Positions 1-9,389 are shown, counted from the stretch's first letter. The stretch: DNA of 64,000 nucleotides from Sanguibacter suaedae (GCF_016342785.1 NZ_JAEINH010000002.1:220019-284018); one strand, 5' to 3'. A program made the numbers and translations. Notes: generated by a model from the sequence alone, not told the origin.

Positions 1-91
1 TATCGGTGACCTCGTCCTCATCATGGAGACCCGCCCGCTGTCCGCGACCAAGCGGTGGCGTCTGGTGGAGATCCTCGAGAAGGCCAAGTAG
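1..91 (+). CDS. rpsQ: 30S ribosomal protein S17, C-terminal end (partial)
   Basis: The second reading frame is open from the window edge and stops at TAG 89-91, leaving 29 residues that contain METRPLSATKRWRLVEIL and end in EKAK. This is the conserved tail of S17, a primary 16S rRNA-binding protein of the small subunit. It lies directly before rplN, the usual S10-to-spc operon junction. The start lies outside the window. Confidence 0.93.
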   Translation, partial: IGDLVLIMETRPLSATKRWRLVEILEKAK

Positions 92-98
92 TTCAGCT

Positions 99-146
99 CT
101 GCCGGGTCGTCGGTCGTGTGTCCGCACACGAACCACGGCCCGGCAG
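99..146 (+). terminator. Hairpin between rpsQ and rplN
   Basis: An 8-bp stem (CTGCCGGG at 99-106 with CCCGGCAG at 139-146) encloses a second 6-bp hairpin (CGTGTG/CACACG, 115-130). It lies in the 142-nt gap after rpsQ and has no U tract, so it may be an attenuator, a processing site or a weak terminator of the S10 operon. A TTGACA hexamer at 167-172 downstream could belong to an spc promoter, but I see no matching -10. Confidence 0.4.
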
Positions 147-233
147 CCCCGCCAGCTACTGCAGGCTTGACAGTTATCCGTTCGGCAAGGCTCGCAGCCT
201 GCGAGAACCAGCTCGACGACAGGAGTTCATTAC

Positions 234-602
234 ATGATCCAGCAGGAGTCGCGACTTCGTGTCGCCGACAACACGGGTGCCAAGGAGATCCTCTGCATCC
301 GCGTTCTCGGTGGTTCGGGCCGTCGCTACGCCGGAATCGGCGACACCATCGTCGCAACCGTCAAGGACGCGATCCCGGGCGGCAACGTGAAGAAGGGCGA
401 TGTGGTCAAGGCCGTCATCGTCCGGACCGCCAAGGAGCGCCGTCGTCCCGACGGTTCCTACATCAAGTTCGACGAGAACGCAGCCGTCATCCTCAAGAAC
501 GACGGCGAGCCTCGTGGGACGCGCATCTTCGGCCCGGTGGGCCGCGAGCTGCGCGACAAGAAGTTCATGAAGATCATCTCGCTGGCGATGGAGGTGCTCT
601 GA
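234..602 (+). CDS. rplN: 50S ribosomal protein L14
   Basis: The 122-residue product has the full family length and begins [19 protein letters not shown], the diagnostic L14 N-terminus. L14 binds 23S rRNA near the subunit interface and contacts L19. An AGGAG Shine-Dalgarno sequence lies about 9 nt before the ATG. It is the first gene of the spc cluster, and rplX follows after 2 nt, so the two are translated from one message. Confidence 0.98.
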   Translation: MIQQESRLRVADNTGAKEILCIRVLGGSGRRYAGIGDTIVATVKDAIPGGNVKKGDVVKAVIVRTAKERRRPDGSYIKFDENAAVILKNDGEPRGTRIFGPVGRELRDKKFMKIISLAMEVL

Positions 603-604
603 CC

Positions 605-955
605 ATGGCGAAGATCAAGAAGGGCGACACGGTGATCGTGATCGCCGGTCGTGACAAGGGCAAGACAGGCCGCGTGCTCGAGGTCCTCACGGACTCCGAC
701 CGCGTGATCGTCGAGGGCGTGCAGCGGGTGACCAAGCACGTCAAGGTCGGCCAGACCCAGCGTGGCACGCGGACCGGGGGCATCGAGACTGTCGAGGCGC
801 CCATCCACGTGAGCAACGTCCAGTACTACGACGCGGAGGCCAAGCGCGGCAAGCGCATCGGTGCCCGCACCGAGCAGGTCGAGCGTGACGGTCGCACCCG
901 CACCGTCCGTGTCCGGGTCACTCGTGGCCACGGCGACGCGCAGAAGGACATCTGA
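605..955 (+). CDS. rplX: 50S ribosomal protein L24
   Basis: The ATG at 605 gives 116 residues starting [19 protein letters not shown], with the KOW motif in the first 25 residues. L24 is an assembly-initiating protein that binds the 5' region of 23S rRNA. The same frame is open far upstream, but this start follows rplN by 2 nt and matches the family. The stop overlaps the rplE start by one base, which indicates translational coupling. The C-terminal tail, rich in Arg and Lys, is slightly longer than in E. coli. Confidence 0.97.
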   Translation: MAKIKKGDTVIVIAGRDKGKTGRVLEVLTDSDRVIVEGVQRVTKHVKVGQTQRGTRTGGIETVEAPIHVSNVQYYDAEAKRGKRIGARTEQVERDGRTRTVRVRVTRGHGDAQKDI

Positions 956-1524
956 TGAGCACCGAGACGTACGCCAAGGCACAGCCGCGGCTCAAGGCGC
1001 GATACGCGGAGGAGATCCTCCCCGGGCTGCGTGAGGAGTTCGCGCACGAGAACGTCAACCAGGTCGCACGCCTGACCAAGATCGTGGTCAACATGGGTGT
1101 GGGCGACGCTGCGAAGGACTCGAAGCTCATCGAGGGCGCCATCCGCGACCTCACCGCGATCACGGGGCAGAAGCCTCAGGTCACCAAGGCCCGCAAGTCC
1201 ATCGCTCAGTTCAAGCTGCGCGAGGGCATGCCGATCGGCGCCCACGTGACGCTGCGCGGCGACCGCATGTGGGAGTTCGCGGACCGGCTCCTGTCGATCG
1301 CGCTGCCGCGTATCCGCGACTTCCGTGGTCTCTCGCCCAAGCAGTTCGACGGGCACGGGAACTACACGTTCGGTCTGACCGAGCAGTCGATGTTCCACGA
1401 GATCGACCCCGACAAGGTGGACCGGGTGCGTGGTATGGACATCACCGTCGTGACCACCGCCACCACCGACGCCGAGGGCCGATCGCTCCTCAAGCGTCTC
1501 GGCTTCCCCTTCAAGGAGAACTGA
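955..1524 (+). CDS. rplE: 50S ribosomal protein L5
   Basis: The product has 189 residues. It contains [16 protein letters not shown] near residue 40 and the conserved [17 protein letters not shown] segment near residue 140. L5 binds 5S rRNA and contacts the P-site tRNA. The start codon shares its A with the rplX stop. rpsZ follows after one base. Confidence 0.98.
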   Translation: MSTETYAKAQPRLKARYAEEILPGLREEFAHENVNQVARLTKIVVNMGVGDAAKDSKLIEGAIRDLTAITGQKPQVTKARKSIAQFKLREGMPIGAHVTLRGDRMWEFADRLLSIALPRIRDFRGLSPKQFDGHGNYTFGLTEQSMFHEIDPDKVDRVRGMDITVVTTATTDAEGRSLLKRLGFPFKEN

Positions 1525-1525
1525 C

Positions 1526-1711
1526 ATGGCGAAGAAGGCCCTGGTCAACAAGGCAGCCGCAAAGCCGAAGTTCGCGGTGCGCGCCTACACCCGGTGCCAG
1601 AAGTGCGGTCGCCCGCACTCTGTGTACCGCAAGTTCGGACTCTGCCGTATCTGCGTTCGCGAGATGGCACACCGTGGCGAGCTTCCCGGCGTCACGAAGA
1701 GCAGCTGGTAA
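1526..1711 (+). CDS. rpsZ: 30S ribosomal protein S14 type Z (zinc-binding)
   Basis: At 61 residues this is the short, zinc-binding form of S14. The cysteines are at 24, 27, 40 and 43 (CxxC-x12-CxxC), the expected zinc ribbon. S14 sits in the head of the 30S subunit. Actinobacteria often carry a second, zinc-free S14 elsewhere under zinc control. This spc-operon copy is the zinc-dependent one, as is rpmJ at 8062. Confidence 0.97.
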   Translation: MAKKALVNKAAAKPKFAVRAYTRCQKCGRPHSVYRKFGLCRICVREMAHRGELPGVTKSSW

Positions 1712-1789
1712 CAACTACGTCGTAGGTCCGGCACCAGTCGTTCGTACGACGGTGATCCGGATACCCCGGCGAGGAAGGGCAGAAGCCCA

Positions 1790-2188
1790 ATGACGATGAC
1801 CGACCCGATCGCAGACATGCTCACGCGTCTGCGTAACGCGAACTCGGCTTACCACGACACGGTCACCATGCCGTTCTCGAAGCTCAAGTCGCACATTGCT
1901 GAAATCCTTCAGGCGGAGGGCTACATCTCCGGCTGGAAGGTCGAGGACGCCCCGGTGGGCAAGTACCTCACCATCGAGCTGAAGTTCGGACCCAACCGCG
2001 AGCGGTCGCTCGCCGGGGTCCGTCGTGTGTCCAAGCCCGGACTGCGTGTCTACGCGAAGTCCACCAACCTGCCCAAGGTGCTCGGCGGCCTCGGCGTGGC
2101 GATCCTGTCCACGTCCTCTGGCCTCCTGACGGACCGTCAGGCTGCAAAGAAGGGCGTGGGTGGGGAAGTCCTCGCCTACGTCTGGTAA
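1790..2188 (+). CDS. rpsH: 30S ribosomal protein S8
   Basis: The product has 132 residues and begins [18 protein letters not shown], the typical actinobacterial S8 N-terminus. It ends with the conserved [10 protein letters not shown]8 binds the central domain of 16S rRNA and in E. coli represses the spc operon. A second ATG two codons in is a possible alternative start, but actinobacterial homologues usually keep the first. The 78-nt gap after rpsZ is one of the larger spacings in this operon. Confidence 0.97.
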   Translation: MTMTDPIADMLTRLRNANSAYHDTVTMPFSKLKSHIAEILQAEGYISGWKVEDAPVGKYLTIELKFGPNRERSLAGVRRVSKPGLRVYAKSTNLPKVLGGLGVAILSTSSGLLTDRQAAKKGVGGEVLAYVW

Positions 2189-2212
2189 TCGGAAGACGGA
2201 GAGGAGAACGCC

Positions 2213-2752
2213 ATGTCCCGTATCGGCAAAGTCCCCGTCCCGGTTCCCTCCGGAGTGGACATCACCATCAGTGGCGCACTGGTGACGGTCAAGGGCCCCA
2301 AGGGGTCTCTTGAGCACGTCGTCCCCGCGCCCATCGAGGTTGCTCGCTCGGAGGACGGGGCGCTGGTCGTCACTCGTCCGAACGACGAGCGCGCCTCCCG
2401 TGCGCTGCACGGCCTCACCCGCACGCTCCTCGCGAACATCATCACCGGTGTGACCGAGGGCTACGAGAAGAAGCTCGAGATCGTCGGTACCGGTTACCGC
2501 GTCACGGCGAAGGGCTCCGACCTGGAGTTCGCGCTCGGCTTCAGCCACCCGGTCGTCATCTCGGCGCCCGAGGGCATCAGCTTCGCTGTCGAGGCGCCCA
2601 CCAAGTTCTCGGTGAGCGGTATCAGCAAGCAGCAGGTGGGCGAGGTCGCCGCGAACATCCGCAAGATCCGCAAGCCCGAGCCATACAAGGGCAAGGGCGT
2701 GCGCTACGCCGGCGAAGTTGTCCGCCGCAAGGCCGGAAAGGCTGGTAAGTAA
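2213..2752 (+). CDS. rplF: 50S ribosomal protein L6
   Basis: The 179-residue product begins [17 protein letters not shown] and ends with the conserved [13 protein letters not shown] region. It has the two repeated L6 domains expected for the family. L6 lies near the sarcin-ricin loop, where elongation factors bind. The gene has a GGAGAGGA-type ribosome-binding site and is followed by rplR after 2 nt. Confidence 0.98.
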   Translation: MSRIGKVPVPVPSGVDITISGALVTVKGPKGSLEHVVPAPIEVARSEDGALVVTRPNDERASRALHGLTRTLLANIITGVTEGYEKKLEIVGTGYRVTAKGSDLEFALGFSHPVVISAPEGISFAVEAPTKFSVSGISKQQVGEVAANIRKIRKPEPYKGKGVRYAGEVVRRKAGKAGK

Positions 2753-2754
2753 CC

Positions 2755-3126
2755 ATGGCTCTCAAGATCATGGGCAAGGGGAAGGCCGTCGCTCGTCAGC
2801 GCCGGCACCTGCGCCTGCGCAAGAAGGTCTCGGGCACGGCCGCACGGCCGCGTCTCGTGGTTACGCGCTCAGCCCGGCACATGACTGCCCAGGTCGTCGA
2901 CGACACCGTCGGCAAGACTCTGGTGTCAGCATCCACGCTCGAGGCCGACCTCCGCGGCTCGGACGGCGACAAGAGCGCGAAGGCCCGCCGGATCGGCGAG
3001 CTCATCGCCGAGCGTGCGAAGGCCGCCGGTGTCGACGCGGTCGTGTTCGACCGCGGGGGCAACAAGTACCACGGCCGAGTGGCAGCAGTCGCCGACGGGG
3101 CCCGCGAAGGCGGTCTCTCCCTGTGA
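2755..3126 (+). CDS. rplR: 50S ribosomal protein L18
   Basis: The 123-residue product has the L18 core [20 protein letters not shown] and ends [18 protein letters not shown]...GGLSL, the usual C-terminus. L18 binds 5S rRNA with L5. It starts 2 nt after rplF. A 40-nt gap follows before rpsE. Confidence 0.97.
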   Translation: MALKIMGKGKAVARQRRHLRLRKKVSGTAARPRLVVTRSARHMTAQVVDDTVGKTLVSASTLEADLRGSDGDKSAKARRIGELIAERAKAAGVDAVVFDRGGNKYHGRVAAVADGAREGGLSL

Positions 3127-3166
3127 TGACGCGAACCACTTCCGCATCGAAGCAAAGGACTCTCTG

Positions 3167-3829
3167 ATGGCTGCAGGGCAGCGCAGCAACACCGGCGCCC
3201 CCACGGGCGGCGCCACCACTGAGCAGAACGACCGCCGCAACGACCGCCGCGGTGGCGGGCGTGGCGACGGCCGTCGTGGCGACGCCGCCGAGAAGAACGC
3301 CTTCGTCGAGCGCGTCGTGAGCATCAACCGCGTCGCCAAGGTCGTCAAGGGTGGACGTCGCTTCAGCTTCACCGCGCTTGTCGTGGTGGGCGACGGTGAC
3401 GGCACCGTCGGCGTCGGCTACGGCAAGGCCAAGGAAGTTCCTGCGGCCATCGCCAAGGGCGTCGAGGAGGCCAAGAAGAACTTCTTCAAGGTTCCCCGCA
3501 TCCAGGGCACGGTTCCTCACCCCATCACGGGCGAGGCGGCTGCCGGGGTCGTGTTCCTGCGCCCCGCGGCTCCCGGTACCGGTGTCATCGCCGGCGGACC
3601 GGTCCGCGCGGTGCTCGAGTGCGCCGGTATCCACGACGTCCTCTCGAAGTCGCTCGGTTCCTCGAACGCGATCAACATCGTCCACGCCACCGTCGCGGCG
3701 CTCCGCGGGCTCGAGCAGCCTGAGGCTGTCGCAGCACGCCGAGGTCTGCCGCTCGAGCACGTCGCACCCGCGGCGCTGCTGCGGGCGCAGGCCGCAGGCA
3801 AGGCAGCGGCTGCAGGGGTAGGTGCATGA
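3167..3829 (+). CDS. rpsE: 30S ribosomal protein S5
   Basis: I chose the ATG at 3167, giving 220 residues, because upstream in-frame sequence lies inside rplR. The S5 double-stranded RNA-binding domain begins near residue 45 ([18 protein letters not shown]) and the C-terminal domain follows with [14 protein letters not shown]5 acts in decoding fidelity and head-body closure. The first 45 residues form a low-complexity extension rich in Gly, Arg and Asp, longer than in E. coli S5 and common in Actinobacteria. The stop overlaps the rpmD start. Confidence 0.97.
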   Translation: MAAGQRSNTGAPTGGATTEQNDRRNDRRGGGRGDGRRGDAAEKNAFVERVVSINRVAKVVKGGRRFSFTALVVVGDGDGTVGVGYGKAKEVPAAIAKGVEEAKKNFFKVPRIQGTVPHPITGEAAAGVVFLRPAAPGTGVIAGGPVRAVLECAGIHDVLSKSLGSSNAINIVHATVAALRGLEQPEAVAARRGLPLEHVAPAALLRAQAAGKAAAAGVGA

Positions 3830-4011
3830 TGGCCCGTCTCAAGGTGACCCAGCTCAAGTCCGCCATCGGCGGCAAGCAGAACCAGCGCGACACGCTGCGC
3901 ACTCTGGGCCTCAAGCGGATCGGCGACACCGCCGTGAAGGAGGACCGTCCGGAGATCCGCGGCATGGTCGCGACGGTGGCGCACCTCGTCACCGTTGAGG
4001 AGGTCGAGTGA
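3826..4011 (+). CDS. rpmD: 50S ribosomal protein L30
   Basis: This is a 61-residue L30 with the signature [18 protein letters not shown] and the C-terminal [16 protein letters not shown]. Two consecutive ATG codons at 3826 and 3829 are both possible; the first gives a 4-bp overlap with the end of rpsE. L30 is a peripheral large-subunit protein and normally lies between S5 and L15, as here. Confidence 0.95.
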   Translation: MMARLKVTQLKSAIGGKQNQRDTLRTLGLKRIGDTAVKEDRPEIRGMVATVAHLVTVEEVE

Positions 4012-4013
4012 TC

Positions 4014-4646
4014 ATGGCTGAGAAGTCAGCGAAGAAGGACGCAGCCGTCGAGGCGGCTGACGCTCCCAAGAAGAAGGCTCCGGCGAAGAAGGCCCCCGCG
4101 AAGAAGTCTGCGGAGACCACCGAGACCGAGTCGAGCGCTCCCAAGTCTGCCCCGAAGGCCAAGGCGGCCAAGGCTGCTGCCAAGCCCGTCGAGCTCGGCG
4201 CGGGTGGCACCCTCCGGGTCCACCACCTGCGTCCTGCTCCCGGCGCCAAGACCGCCAAGACCCGTGTGGGTCGTGGTGAGGCGTCCAAGGGTAAGACTGC
4301 CGGGCGTGGAACGAAGGGCCAGAAGGCCCGCTACCAGGTGCCCGAGCGGTTCGAGGGTGGGCAGATGCCCCTCCACATGCGGCTCCCGAAGCTGCGTGGG
4401 TTCAAGAACCCCTTCCGGACCGAGTACCAGGTTGTCAACCTCGACAAGCTCTCGGCGCTCTACCCCGAGGGTGGCTCGGTCACGGTCGACGATCTCGTGG
4501 CAAAGGGTGCGGTCCGCAAGGGCCAGCTCGTCAAGGTCCTCGGCACGGGCGAGATCACCGTCAAGCTCGAGGTCGCGGTCGACGCGCTCTCGGGCTCCGC
4601 GAAGGACAAGATCCTCGCAGCAGGCGGCTCCGTCTCGGAGGCCTGA
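4014..4646 (+). CDS. rplO: 50S ribosomal protein L15 with long basic N-terminal extension
   Basis: The ATG at 4014 gives 210 residues. A GTG at 4008 overlapping the rpmD stop is a less likely start. Residues from about 66 onward are canonical L15 ([12 protein letters not shown], then [10 protein letters not shown]). The first 65 or so are a low-complexity tail rich in Lys, Ala and Pro, with a repeated [12 protein letters not shown] unit resembling histone H1 tails. L15 is a late-assembly 23S rRNA-binding protein. The tail probably contacts rRNA; I know of no proven function for it. Confidence 0.95.
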   Translation: MAEKSAKKDAAVEAADAPKKKAPAKKAPAKKSAETTETESSAPKSAPKAKAAKAAAKPVELGAGGTLRVHHLRPAPGAKTAKTRVGRGEASKGKTAGRGTKGQKARYQVPERFEGGQMPLHMRLPKLRGFKNPFRTEYQVVNLDKLSALYPEGGSVTVDDLVAKGAVRKGQLVKVLGTGEITVKLEVAVDALSGSAKDKILAAGGSVSEA

Positions 4647-4657
4647 GATCGAAACGG

Positions 4658-4688
4658 CAGGGCCGGTGCGCAACGCGCTCCGGCCCTG
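4658..4688 (+). terminator. Hairpin after rplO
   Basis: A perfect 9-bp GC stem (CAGGGCCGG at 4658-4666 with CCGGCCCTG at 4680-4688) lies 12 nt after the rplO stop and is followed by TCCTCGTCT. It looks like a partial terminator that could reduce read-through from the ribosomal genes into secY-adk-map. Confidence 0.5.
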
Positions 4689-4749
4689 TCCTCGTCTACG
4701 GCACGACAGCGTTACCCGGGCAGATTCCGCGGTCGACGACGACAACGGA

Positions 4750-4782
4750 TAGTGTTCGGTAGGCGTCGGCGAACCGACGCCT
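4750..4782 (+). promoter_or_regulatory. Candidate secY -10 element and leader hairpin
   Basis: TAGTGT at 4750-4755 fits an actinobacterial -10 element. It is followed 6 nt later by a perfect 9-bp hairpin, AGGCGTCGG-CGAA-CCGACGCCT (4761-4782). If transcription starts near 4762, the secY message would open with this stem-loop. No convincing -35 was found, so the promoter part is tentative. Confidence 0.35.
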
Positions 4783-4840
4783 TCTCATCTGCCGGCCCAC
4801 CGGTGCAGACCAAGCCGCCTCGGCGGAGCAGGAGGAATAG

Positions 4841-6130
4841 GTGCTCAGCGCATTCGTTCGGGCGTTCCGTACGCCTGACCTGCGGCGCAAGCTGCTGTTC
4901 ACTATCGCGATCATGGCGCTGTTCCGCGTCGGGTCGTTCATCCCGTCCCCGGGCGTCGACTACGGCAACGTCCAGCAGTGCCTTGCGGCTGGAGGCCAGA
5001 GCGACCTCGTCGGTCTCATCAACCTCTTCAGCGGCGGCGCGCTCCTCCAGCTCTCGATCTTCGCGCTCGGGATCATGCCGTACATCACGGCGAGCATCAT
5101 CGTGCAGCTGCTCCGGGTGGTCATCCCTCGGTTCGAGGCTCTCCACAAGGAGGGGCAGTCGGGGACCGCGAAACTCACCCAGTACACGCGTTACCTCACC
5201 GTCGGCCTCGCGGTGCTGCAGTCCACCACCTACGTGACGATGGCGCGGACGGGTCAGTTGCTGCCCAACTGCGACGTGATCCCGAACGACAGCTTCATGG
5301 CCTCGCTCCTCATCGTCATCACGATGACCGCCGGTGCCGGTCTGATCATGTGGCTGGGCGAGCTCATCAGCGAGCGCGGCGTCGGCAACGGCATGTCGCT
5401 CCTCATCTTCACGTCGATCGCCGCGAGCTTCCCGCCCGCGCTGTGGTCGGTGGCGGGCGGGAACAACGGCGTCCAGAAATTCGTCGTCGTCGTCCTCATC
5501 ACGCTCCTCGTGATCGGGCTCGTCGTGTTCGTCGAGCAGTCGCAGCGACGGATCCCCGTCCAGTACGCCAAGCGCATGGTCGGGCGGAAGATGTACGGGG
5601 GATCGACCACCTACATCCCGATCAAGATCAACATGGCCGGCGTGATCCCCGTGATCTTCGCGTCCTCCCTGCTCGCCGTGCCGGGCCTCATCGCCCAGTT
5701 CGCGAGCCCCGAGTCAGGGTGGGTCCAGTGGGTGCAGCGGAACGTCGTCGACCCGGCATCGCCCCTGCACATCGCCATCTACGTCGTCATGATCATCTTC
5801 TTCTGCTTCTTCTACACGGCCATCACGTTCAACCCGGACGAGGTCGCCGACAACATGAAGAAGTACGGAGGCTTCGTGCCCGGTATCCGCGCCGGGCGAC
5901 CGACGGCCGAGTACCTCGACTACGTCATCACCCGCATCACGTCAGCGGGCTCCATCTACCTCGCGCTCGTAGCACTCATCCCGACGATCGCGTTCCTGCT
6001 GCTCGGCATCAGCGCGAACGTCCCCTTCGGAGGGACGTCGATCCTCATCATCGTCGGCGTGGGTCTCGAGACGGTCAAGCAGATCGACTCGCAGCTGCAG
6101 CAGCGCCACTACGAAGGGTTCCTCCGATGA
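4841..6130 (+). CDS. secY: Preprotein translocase subunit SecY
   Basis: The GTG at 4841 follows an AGGAGGA ribosome-binding site and yields 429 residues with about ten membrane segments. The N-terminus reads [20 protein letters not shown]. The segments [14 protein letters not shown] and later [17 protein letters not shown] are characteristic of SecY. SecY is the channel of the Sec translocon in the cytoplasmic membrane, working with SecE, SecG and SecA. The stop overlaps the adk start. Confidence 0.98.
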   Translation: MLSAFVRAFRTPDLRRKLLFTIAIMALFRVGSFIPSPGVDYGNVQQCLAAGGQSDLVGLINLFSGGALLQLSIFALGIMPYITASIIVQLLRVVIPRFEALHKEGQSGTAKLTQYTRYLTVGLAVLQSTTYVTMARTGQLLPNCDVIPNDSFMASLLIVITMTAGAGLIMWLGELISERGVGNGMSLLIFTSIAASFPPALWSVAGGNNGVQKFVVVVLITLLVIGLVVFVEQSQRRIPVQYAKRMVGRKMYGGSTTYIPIKINMAGVIPVIFASSLLAVPGLIAQFASPESGWVQWVQRNVVDPASPLHIAIYVVMIIFFCFFYTAITFNPDEVADNMKKYGGFVPGIRAGRPTAEYLDYVITRITSAGSIYLALVALIPTIAFLLLGISANVPFGGTSILIIVGVGLETVKQIDSQLQQRHYEGFLR

Positions 6131-6717
6131 GCGCACGTCTCGTCCTTCTCGGTCCTCCCGGTGCAGGCAAGGGCACGCAGGCCGCCCGGCTCGCCACTCG
6201 TCTCGGTGTCGAGGCGATCTCCACCGGTGACATCTTCAGGACGAACATCAAGGGCGGTACCGAGCTCGGGAAGATCGCCCAGGGCTACAGCGACAAGGGA
6301 GAGCTCGTCCCCGACGAGGTCACCAACGCGATGGTCCGCGACAAGCTCACCTCCAAGCTCGCCGACGAGGGGTCGTCGATCGGGTTCATCCTCGACGGCT
6401 ACCCCCGCAACGTCGCCCAGGTCACGGAGCTCGACGTCATCCTCAAAGAGCTCGACGTGGTTCTTGACGGAGCCGTCGAGCTCACCGCCGACGCCGACGT
6501 GGTGGCGGACCGGTTGCTCAAGCGCGCGCAGATCGAGGGCCGGGTCGACGACACCGAGGACGTCATCCGTCACCGCCTCGACGTCTACACCCAGCAGACC
6601 GCGCCGATCGCCGCTGTCTACGCGGAACGGAAGGCGCTCGTCCGCGTCGACGGTCTCGGCGAGATCGACGAGGTCACCGAGCGGCTGCTCGACGCCCTCG
6701 CCACCACTCTCGGCTGA
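6127..6717 (+). CDS. adk: Adenylate kinase, short-LID form
   Basis: The ATG at 6127 overlaps the secY stop (ATGA) and gives 196 residues. The P-loop GPPGAGKGT is at residues 9-17 and DGYPRN lies near residue 90. The LID segment between RAQIEGR and DVIRHRL is short, so this is the short variant without the zinc-type LID. The enzyme interconverts ATP plus AMP with two ADP. The secY-adk-map order is a conserved bacterial arrangement. Confidence 0.98.
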   Translation: MSARLVLLGPPGAGKGTQAARLATRLGVEAISTGDIFRTNIKGGTELGKIAQGYSDKGELVPDEVTNAMVRDKLTSKLADEGSSIGFILDGYPRNVAQVTELDVILKELDVVLDGAVELTADADVVADRLLKRAQIEGRVDDTEDVIRHRLDVYTQQTAPIAAVYAERKALVRVDGLGEIDEVTERLLDALATTLG

Positions 6718-6723
6718 GAGCCC

Positions 6724-7554
6724 GTGTTCGGGCGCGAGCGGGTCGAGTACAAGACCATCGAGCAGGTTCGTGCCATGCGTCGAGCGGGACTGGTCGTCTC
6801 TGCAGCCCTCTCCGAGGTGAGGGCGACCATCCAGCCCGGTGTCACCACACGAGCTCTCGACGACGTCGCCGCGCGTGCCATCGGGGATGCCGGTGCGCGT
6901 GCGTCCTTCCTCGGCTACGACGGCTTCCCGGCGACCATCTGCGTGTCCGTGAACGACGAGGTCGTCCACGGCATCCCCGGATCTCGTGTGCTCCACGCGG
7001 GCGACGTGGTGTCGGTCGACTGCGGCGCGATCGTCGACGGATGGCACGGTGACTCCGCGTTCACCGTGGTCGTCCCAGGCGGCTCAGCGGAGGACGGCGC
7101 TCTCGTCGACGTGACGGAGCGCGCGATGTGGGCGGGCATCGCCGCTCTGGCCGAGAGCCGCAGGATCAACGAGGTCGGGACGGTCATCGAGCGTGCGGTC
7201 CACCAGGAGGCGGGGCGGAGCGGTTCCTCCTTCGGGATCGTGGAGGACTTCGTCGGCCACGGGATCGGCACGGCGATGCATCAGTCGCCCGACGTCCCGA
7301 ACTACCGGACCAACGGTCGCGGTGCGCGGGTGCGGCCAGGTCTATGCGTCGCGGTGGAGCCGATGCTCACGCGAGGCGACCAGGCGACCCGTGTCTGCGA
7401 GGACGACTGGACGGTCGTCACAGCCGACGGATCCCGAGCAGCCCACTGGGAGCACACCGTCGCCGTCCTCGAGGACGGGCTGTTCGTCCTCACCGCCGAC
7501 GACGGTGGCGAGCGGCGCCTCGGCGAGCTCGGCGTCCGGATCGCGACCCTCTGA
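6724..7554 (+). CDS. map: Methionine aminopeptidase, type I
   Basis: The GTG at 6724, 6 nt after adk, gives 276 residues. The five metal ligands are recognisable: the two Asp of [17 protein letters not shown], the His of [10 protein letters not shown], and the Glu residues of VAVEPML and HWEHTVAV. The enzyme removes the initiator Met from nascent proteins. There is no N-terminal SH3-like extension. The gene ends a translation and secretion unit with secY and adk. Confidence 0.97.
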   Translation: MFGRERVEYKTIEQVRAMRRAGLVVSAALSEVRATIQPGVTTRALDDVAARAIGDAGARASFLGYDGFPATICVSVNDEVVHGIPGSRVLHAGDVVSVDCGAIVDGWHGDSAFTVVVPGGSAEDGALVDVTERAMWAGIAALAESRRINEVGTVIERAVHQEAGRSGSSFGIVEDFVGHGIGTAMHQSPDVPNYRTNGRGARVRPGLCVAVEPMLTRGDQATRVCEDDWTVVTADGSRAAHWEHTVAVLEDGLFVLTADDGGERRLGELGVRIATL

Positions 7555-7598
7555 CCGCCCGTCGGCGGTGCCTGCCGGAGGGCCACCTCGACCCCGGG

Positions 7599-7628
7599 TT
7601 TACCAGAAGTCGCTGGATGCCGTAGGAT
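7599..7628 (+). promoter_or_regulatory. Candidate infA operon promoter
   Basis: TTTACC (7599-7604) and TAGGAT (7623-7628) are separated by 18 nt in the 202-nt gap after map. Transcription from near 7635 would give infA a leader of about 120 nt and would drive infA, rpmJ, rpsM, rpsK, rpoA and rplQ. Confidence 0.55.
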
Positions 7629-7756
7629 GCTTCGTTGGGTGTGTAGTGCGCAGTCGCTCGCTCCTATCACAACCGCGAAGGAACCGGCCGCACGGCGTCA
7701 GCCGTCGCGCCGGCGTCATCGTGGGCAGCAGTTCGTCACGAGAGTTAGCGGAGGAT

Positions 7757-7978
7757 ATGGCGAAGAAGGACGGTGTCATCGAGATCGAGGGCAGCGTGGT
7801 CGAGGCACTGCCGAACGCGATGTTCCGCGTGGAGCTGGCCAACGGTCACAAGGTGCTCGCTCACATCTCGGGCAAGATGCGGCAGCACTACATCCGGATC
7901 CTCCCCGAGGACCGGGTCGTGGTCGAGCTGAGCCCGTACGACTTGTCCCGTGGCCGGATCGTCTACCGCTACAAGTAA
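7757..7978 (+). CDS. infA: Translation initiation factor IF-1
   Basis: The ATG at 7757, preceded by GCGGAGGA, gives 73 residues beginning [20 protein letters not shown], an almost invariant IF-1 sequence with one S1-like OB fold. The upstream open frame reads through non-coding sequence and is not part of the gene. IF-1 occupies the A site during initiation. A good promoter candidate lies upstream. Confidence 0.98.
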   Translation: MAKKDGVIEIEGSVVEALPNAMFRVELANGHKVLAHISGKMRQHYIRILPEDRVVVELSPYDLSRGRIVYRYK

Positions 7979-8061
7979 CCACCACTCGATCAACTGCCGT
8001 CCTGCGCACCGCCCGGCCCATGTGTCGCGCGGTGTCGTCGCGCGGCGGCGGAGGAACCACG

Positions 8062-8175
8062 ATGAAGGTCAAGCCCAGCGTCAAGAAGATCTGCGACAAG
8101 TGCAAGGTGATCCGCCGGCACGGTCGCGTCATGGTCATCTGCGAGAACCTGCGGCACAAGCAGCGCCAGGGCTGA
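8062..8175 (+). CDS. rpmJ: 50S ribosomal protein L36, zinc-binding form
   Basis: This is a 37-residue protein, [19 protein letters not shown] and onward. Cys11, Cys14, Cys27 and His32 form the zinc site. L36 is the smallest large-subunit protein and is normally encoded between infA and rpsM, as here. A GGAGGA ribosome-binding site lies just upstream. A 196-nt spacer follows before rpsM in which I see no clear promoter. Confidence 0.97.
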   Translation: MKVKPSVKKICDKCKVIRRHGRVMVICENLRHKQRQG

Positions 8176-8371
8176 GCCCTGACGATCTGCACGACAGGTT
8201 GGACAGATCGACCCGTGCCCGCCCGGTGAACTGACCGGACGAGCACCCCAGCGCACCATCACCGTCCAGCGGGCAACCGCAGGACGTGAACCCTCGGTCG
8301 GAGGCCGGGGCTCGCACACGCGGGAGATGGCGCGGCAGACCTCCGATGGCAGTACAGGAGCCGGAAGGCAC

Positions 8372-8746
8372 ATGGCACGTCTTATCGGCGTCGACCTCCC
8401 CCGCGACAAGCGGCTCGAGGTTGCGCTCACCTACATCTACGGCGTCGGCCGTACCCGTGCACAGCAGACCCTCGGCGCGACCGGCATCAGCCCGGACCTG
8501 CGCGTCAAGGACCTCGGCGACGCCGAGCTCGTCGCGCTGCGTGACTACCTCGAAGGCAACTTCAAGCTCGAGGGTGACCTCCGGCGTGAGGTCGCTGCGG
8601 ACATCCGCCGCAAGGTTGAGATCGGCAGCTACGAGGGCCTTCGCCACCGCCGCGGCCTTCCCGTGCGCGGACAGCGCACGAAGACCAACGCCCGTACCCG
8701 CAAGGGTCCCAAGCGTACGGTCGCCGGCAAGAAGAAGGCTCGCTAG
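8372..8746 (+). CDS. rpsM: 30S ribosomal protein S13
   Basis: The ATG at 8372 gives 124 residues beginning [20 protein letters not shown]. The helix-two-turn-helix segment [11 protein letters not shown] is followed by the basic tail [20 protein letters not shown]13 contacts the P-site tRNA and the central protuberance. The same frame extends upstream, but homologues begin at MARL. Confidence 0.98.
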   Translation: MARLIGVDLPRDKRLEVALTYIYGVGRTRAQQTLGATGISPDLRVKDLGDAELVALRDYLEGNFKLEGDLRREVAADIRRKVEIGSYEGLRHRRGLPVRGQRTKTNARTRKGPKRTVAGKKKAR

Positions 8747-8842
8747 CAGCAGTAGTTCGCGGGGGAGCCGTGACCGGACCGCCACGCGGTCGGACGGCAC
8801 CCCCAGCGATCCGAAGACCTCAATCCAGGAGAGAAAACGCAC

Positions 8843-9250
8843 ATGCCTCCCAAGACTCGCGGTGCCCAGGGCGCCCGCAAGCCTCGCCGCAAGGACAAGA
8901 AGAACATCGCCGTCGGCCAGGCGCACATCAAGAGCACGTTCAACAACACCATCGTCTCGATCACGGACCCTTCCGGTGCCGTGATCTCCTGGGCGTCGTC
9001 CGGCCAGGTCGGGTTCAAGGGGTCGCGCAAGTCGACGCCCTTCGCCGCGCAGCTCGCGGCGGAGTCCGCAGCGCGCCGTGCGCAGGAGCACGGCATGAAG
9101 AAGGTCGACGTCTTCGTCAAGGGTCCGGGTTCCGGCCGTGAGACCGCCATCCGCTCGCTCCAGGCCGCCGGCCTCGAGGTCGGATCGATCCAGGACGTGA
9201 CGCCGCAGGCCCACAACGGCTGCCGTCCGCCGAAGCGCCGCCGCGTCTGA
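8843..9250 (+). CDS. rpsK: 30S ribosomal protein S11
   Basis: The 135-residue product has the S11 signature near its C-terminus ([21 protein letters not shown]) and the conserved [16 protein letters not shown]11 forms part of the mRNA exit platform. It is preceded by a GGAGAG ribosome-binding site. The usual rpsD does not follow: the next gene is rpoA, a common actinobacterial variation. Confidence 0.98.
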   Translation: MPPKTRGAQGARKPRRKDKKNIAVGQAHIKSTFNNTIVSITDPSGAVISWASSGQVGFKGSRKSTPFAAQLAAESAARRAQEHGMKKVDVFVKGPGSGRETAIRSLQAAGLEVGSIQDVTPQAHNGCRPPKRRRV

Positions 9251-9259
9251 CGCACCGGC

Positions 9260-9292
9260 GCGGGCACACCCACCTCGAGCGGGTGTGCCCGC
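9260..9292 (+). terminator. Hairpin between rpsK and rpoA
   Basis: A perfect 12-bp stem (GCGGGCACACCC at 9260-9271 with GGGTGTGCCCGC at 9281-9292) starts 10 nt after rpsK. There is no U tract. It may be an attenuator that lowers rpoA expression relative to the ribosomal genes, or an mRNA-stabilising structure. Confidence 0.5.
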
Positions 9293-9349
9293 GTCCGGCA
9301 CGTACCACCTGCAGGTCCCGACCGGGAGAACACACCGGACGGGTTCGTG

Positions 9350-9371
9350 ATGCGTCATATAGCGGACGCAT
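9350..9371 (+). promoter_or_regulatory. Short inverted repeat before rpoA
   Basis: ATGCGTC (9350-9356) and GACGCAT (9365-9371) form a perfect 7-bp inverted repeat around an AT-rich 8-nt centre that contains TATAGC. It ends 18 nt before the rpoA start, so it could be an RNA hairpin near the ribosome-binding site or a weak promoter or operator. Confidence 0.3.
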
Positions 9372-9389
9372 GCTGAAAGGACACCATCA

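Noticed and set aside
167-172. TTGACA hexamer before rplN as an spc promoter
   Set aside because: No -10 hexamer is present at 16-19 nt, so I mention it only as a possibility in the hairpin entry.
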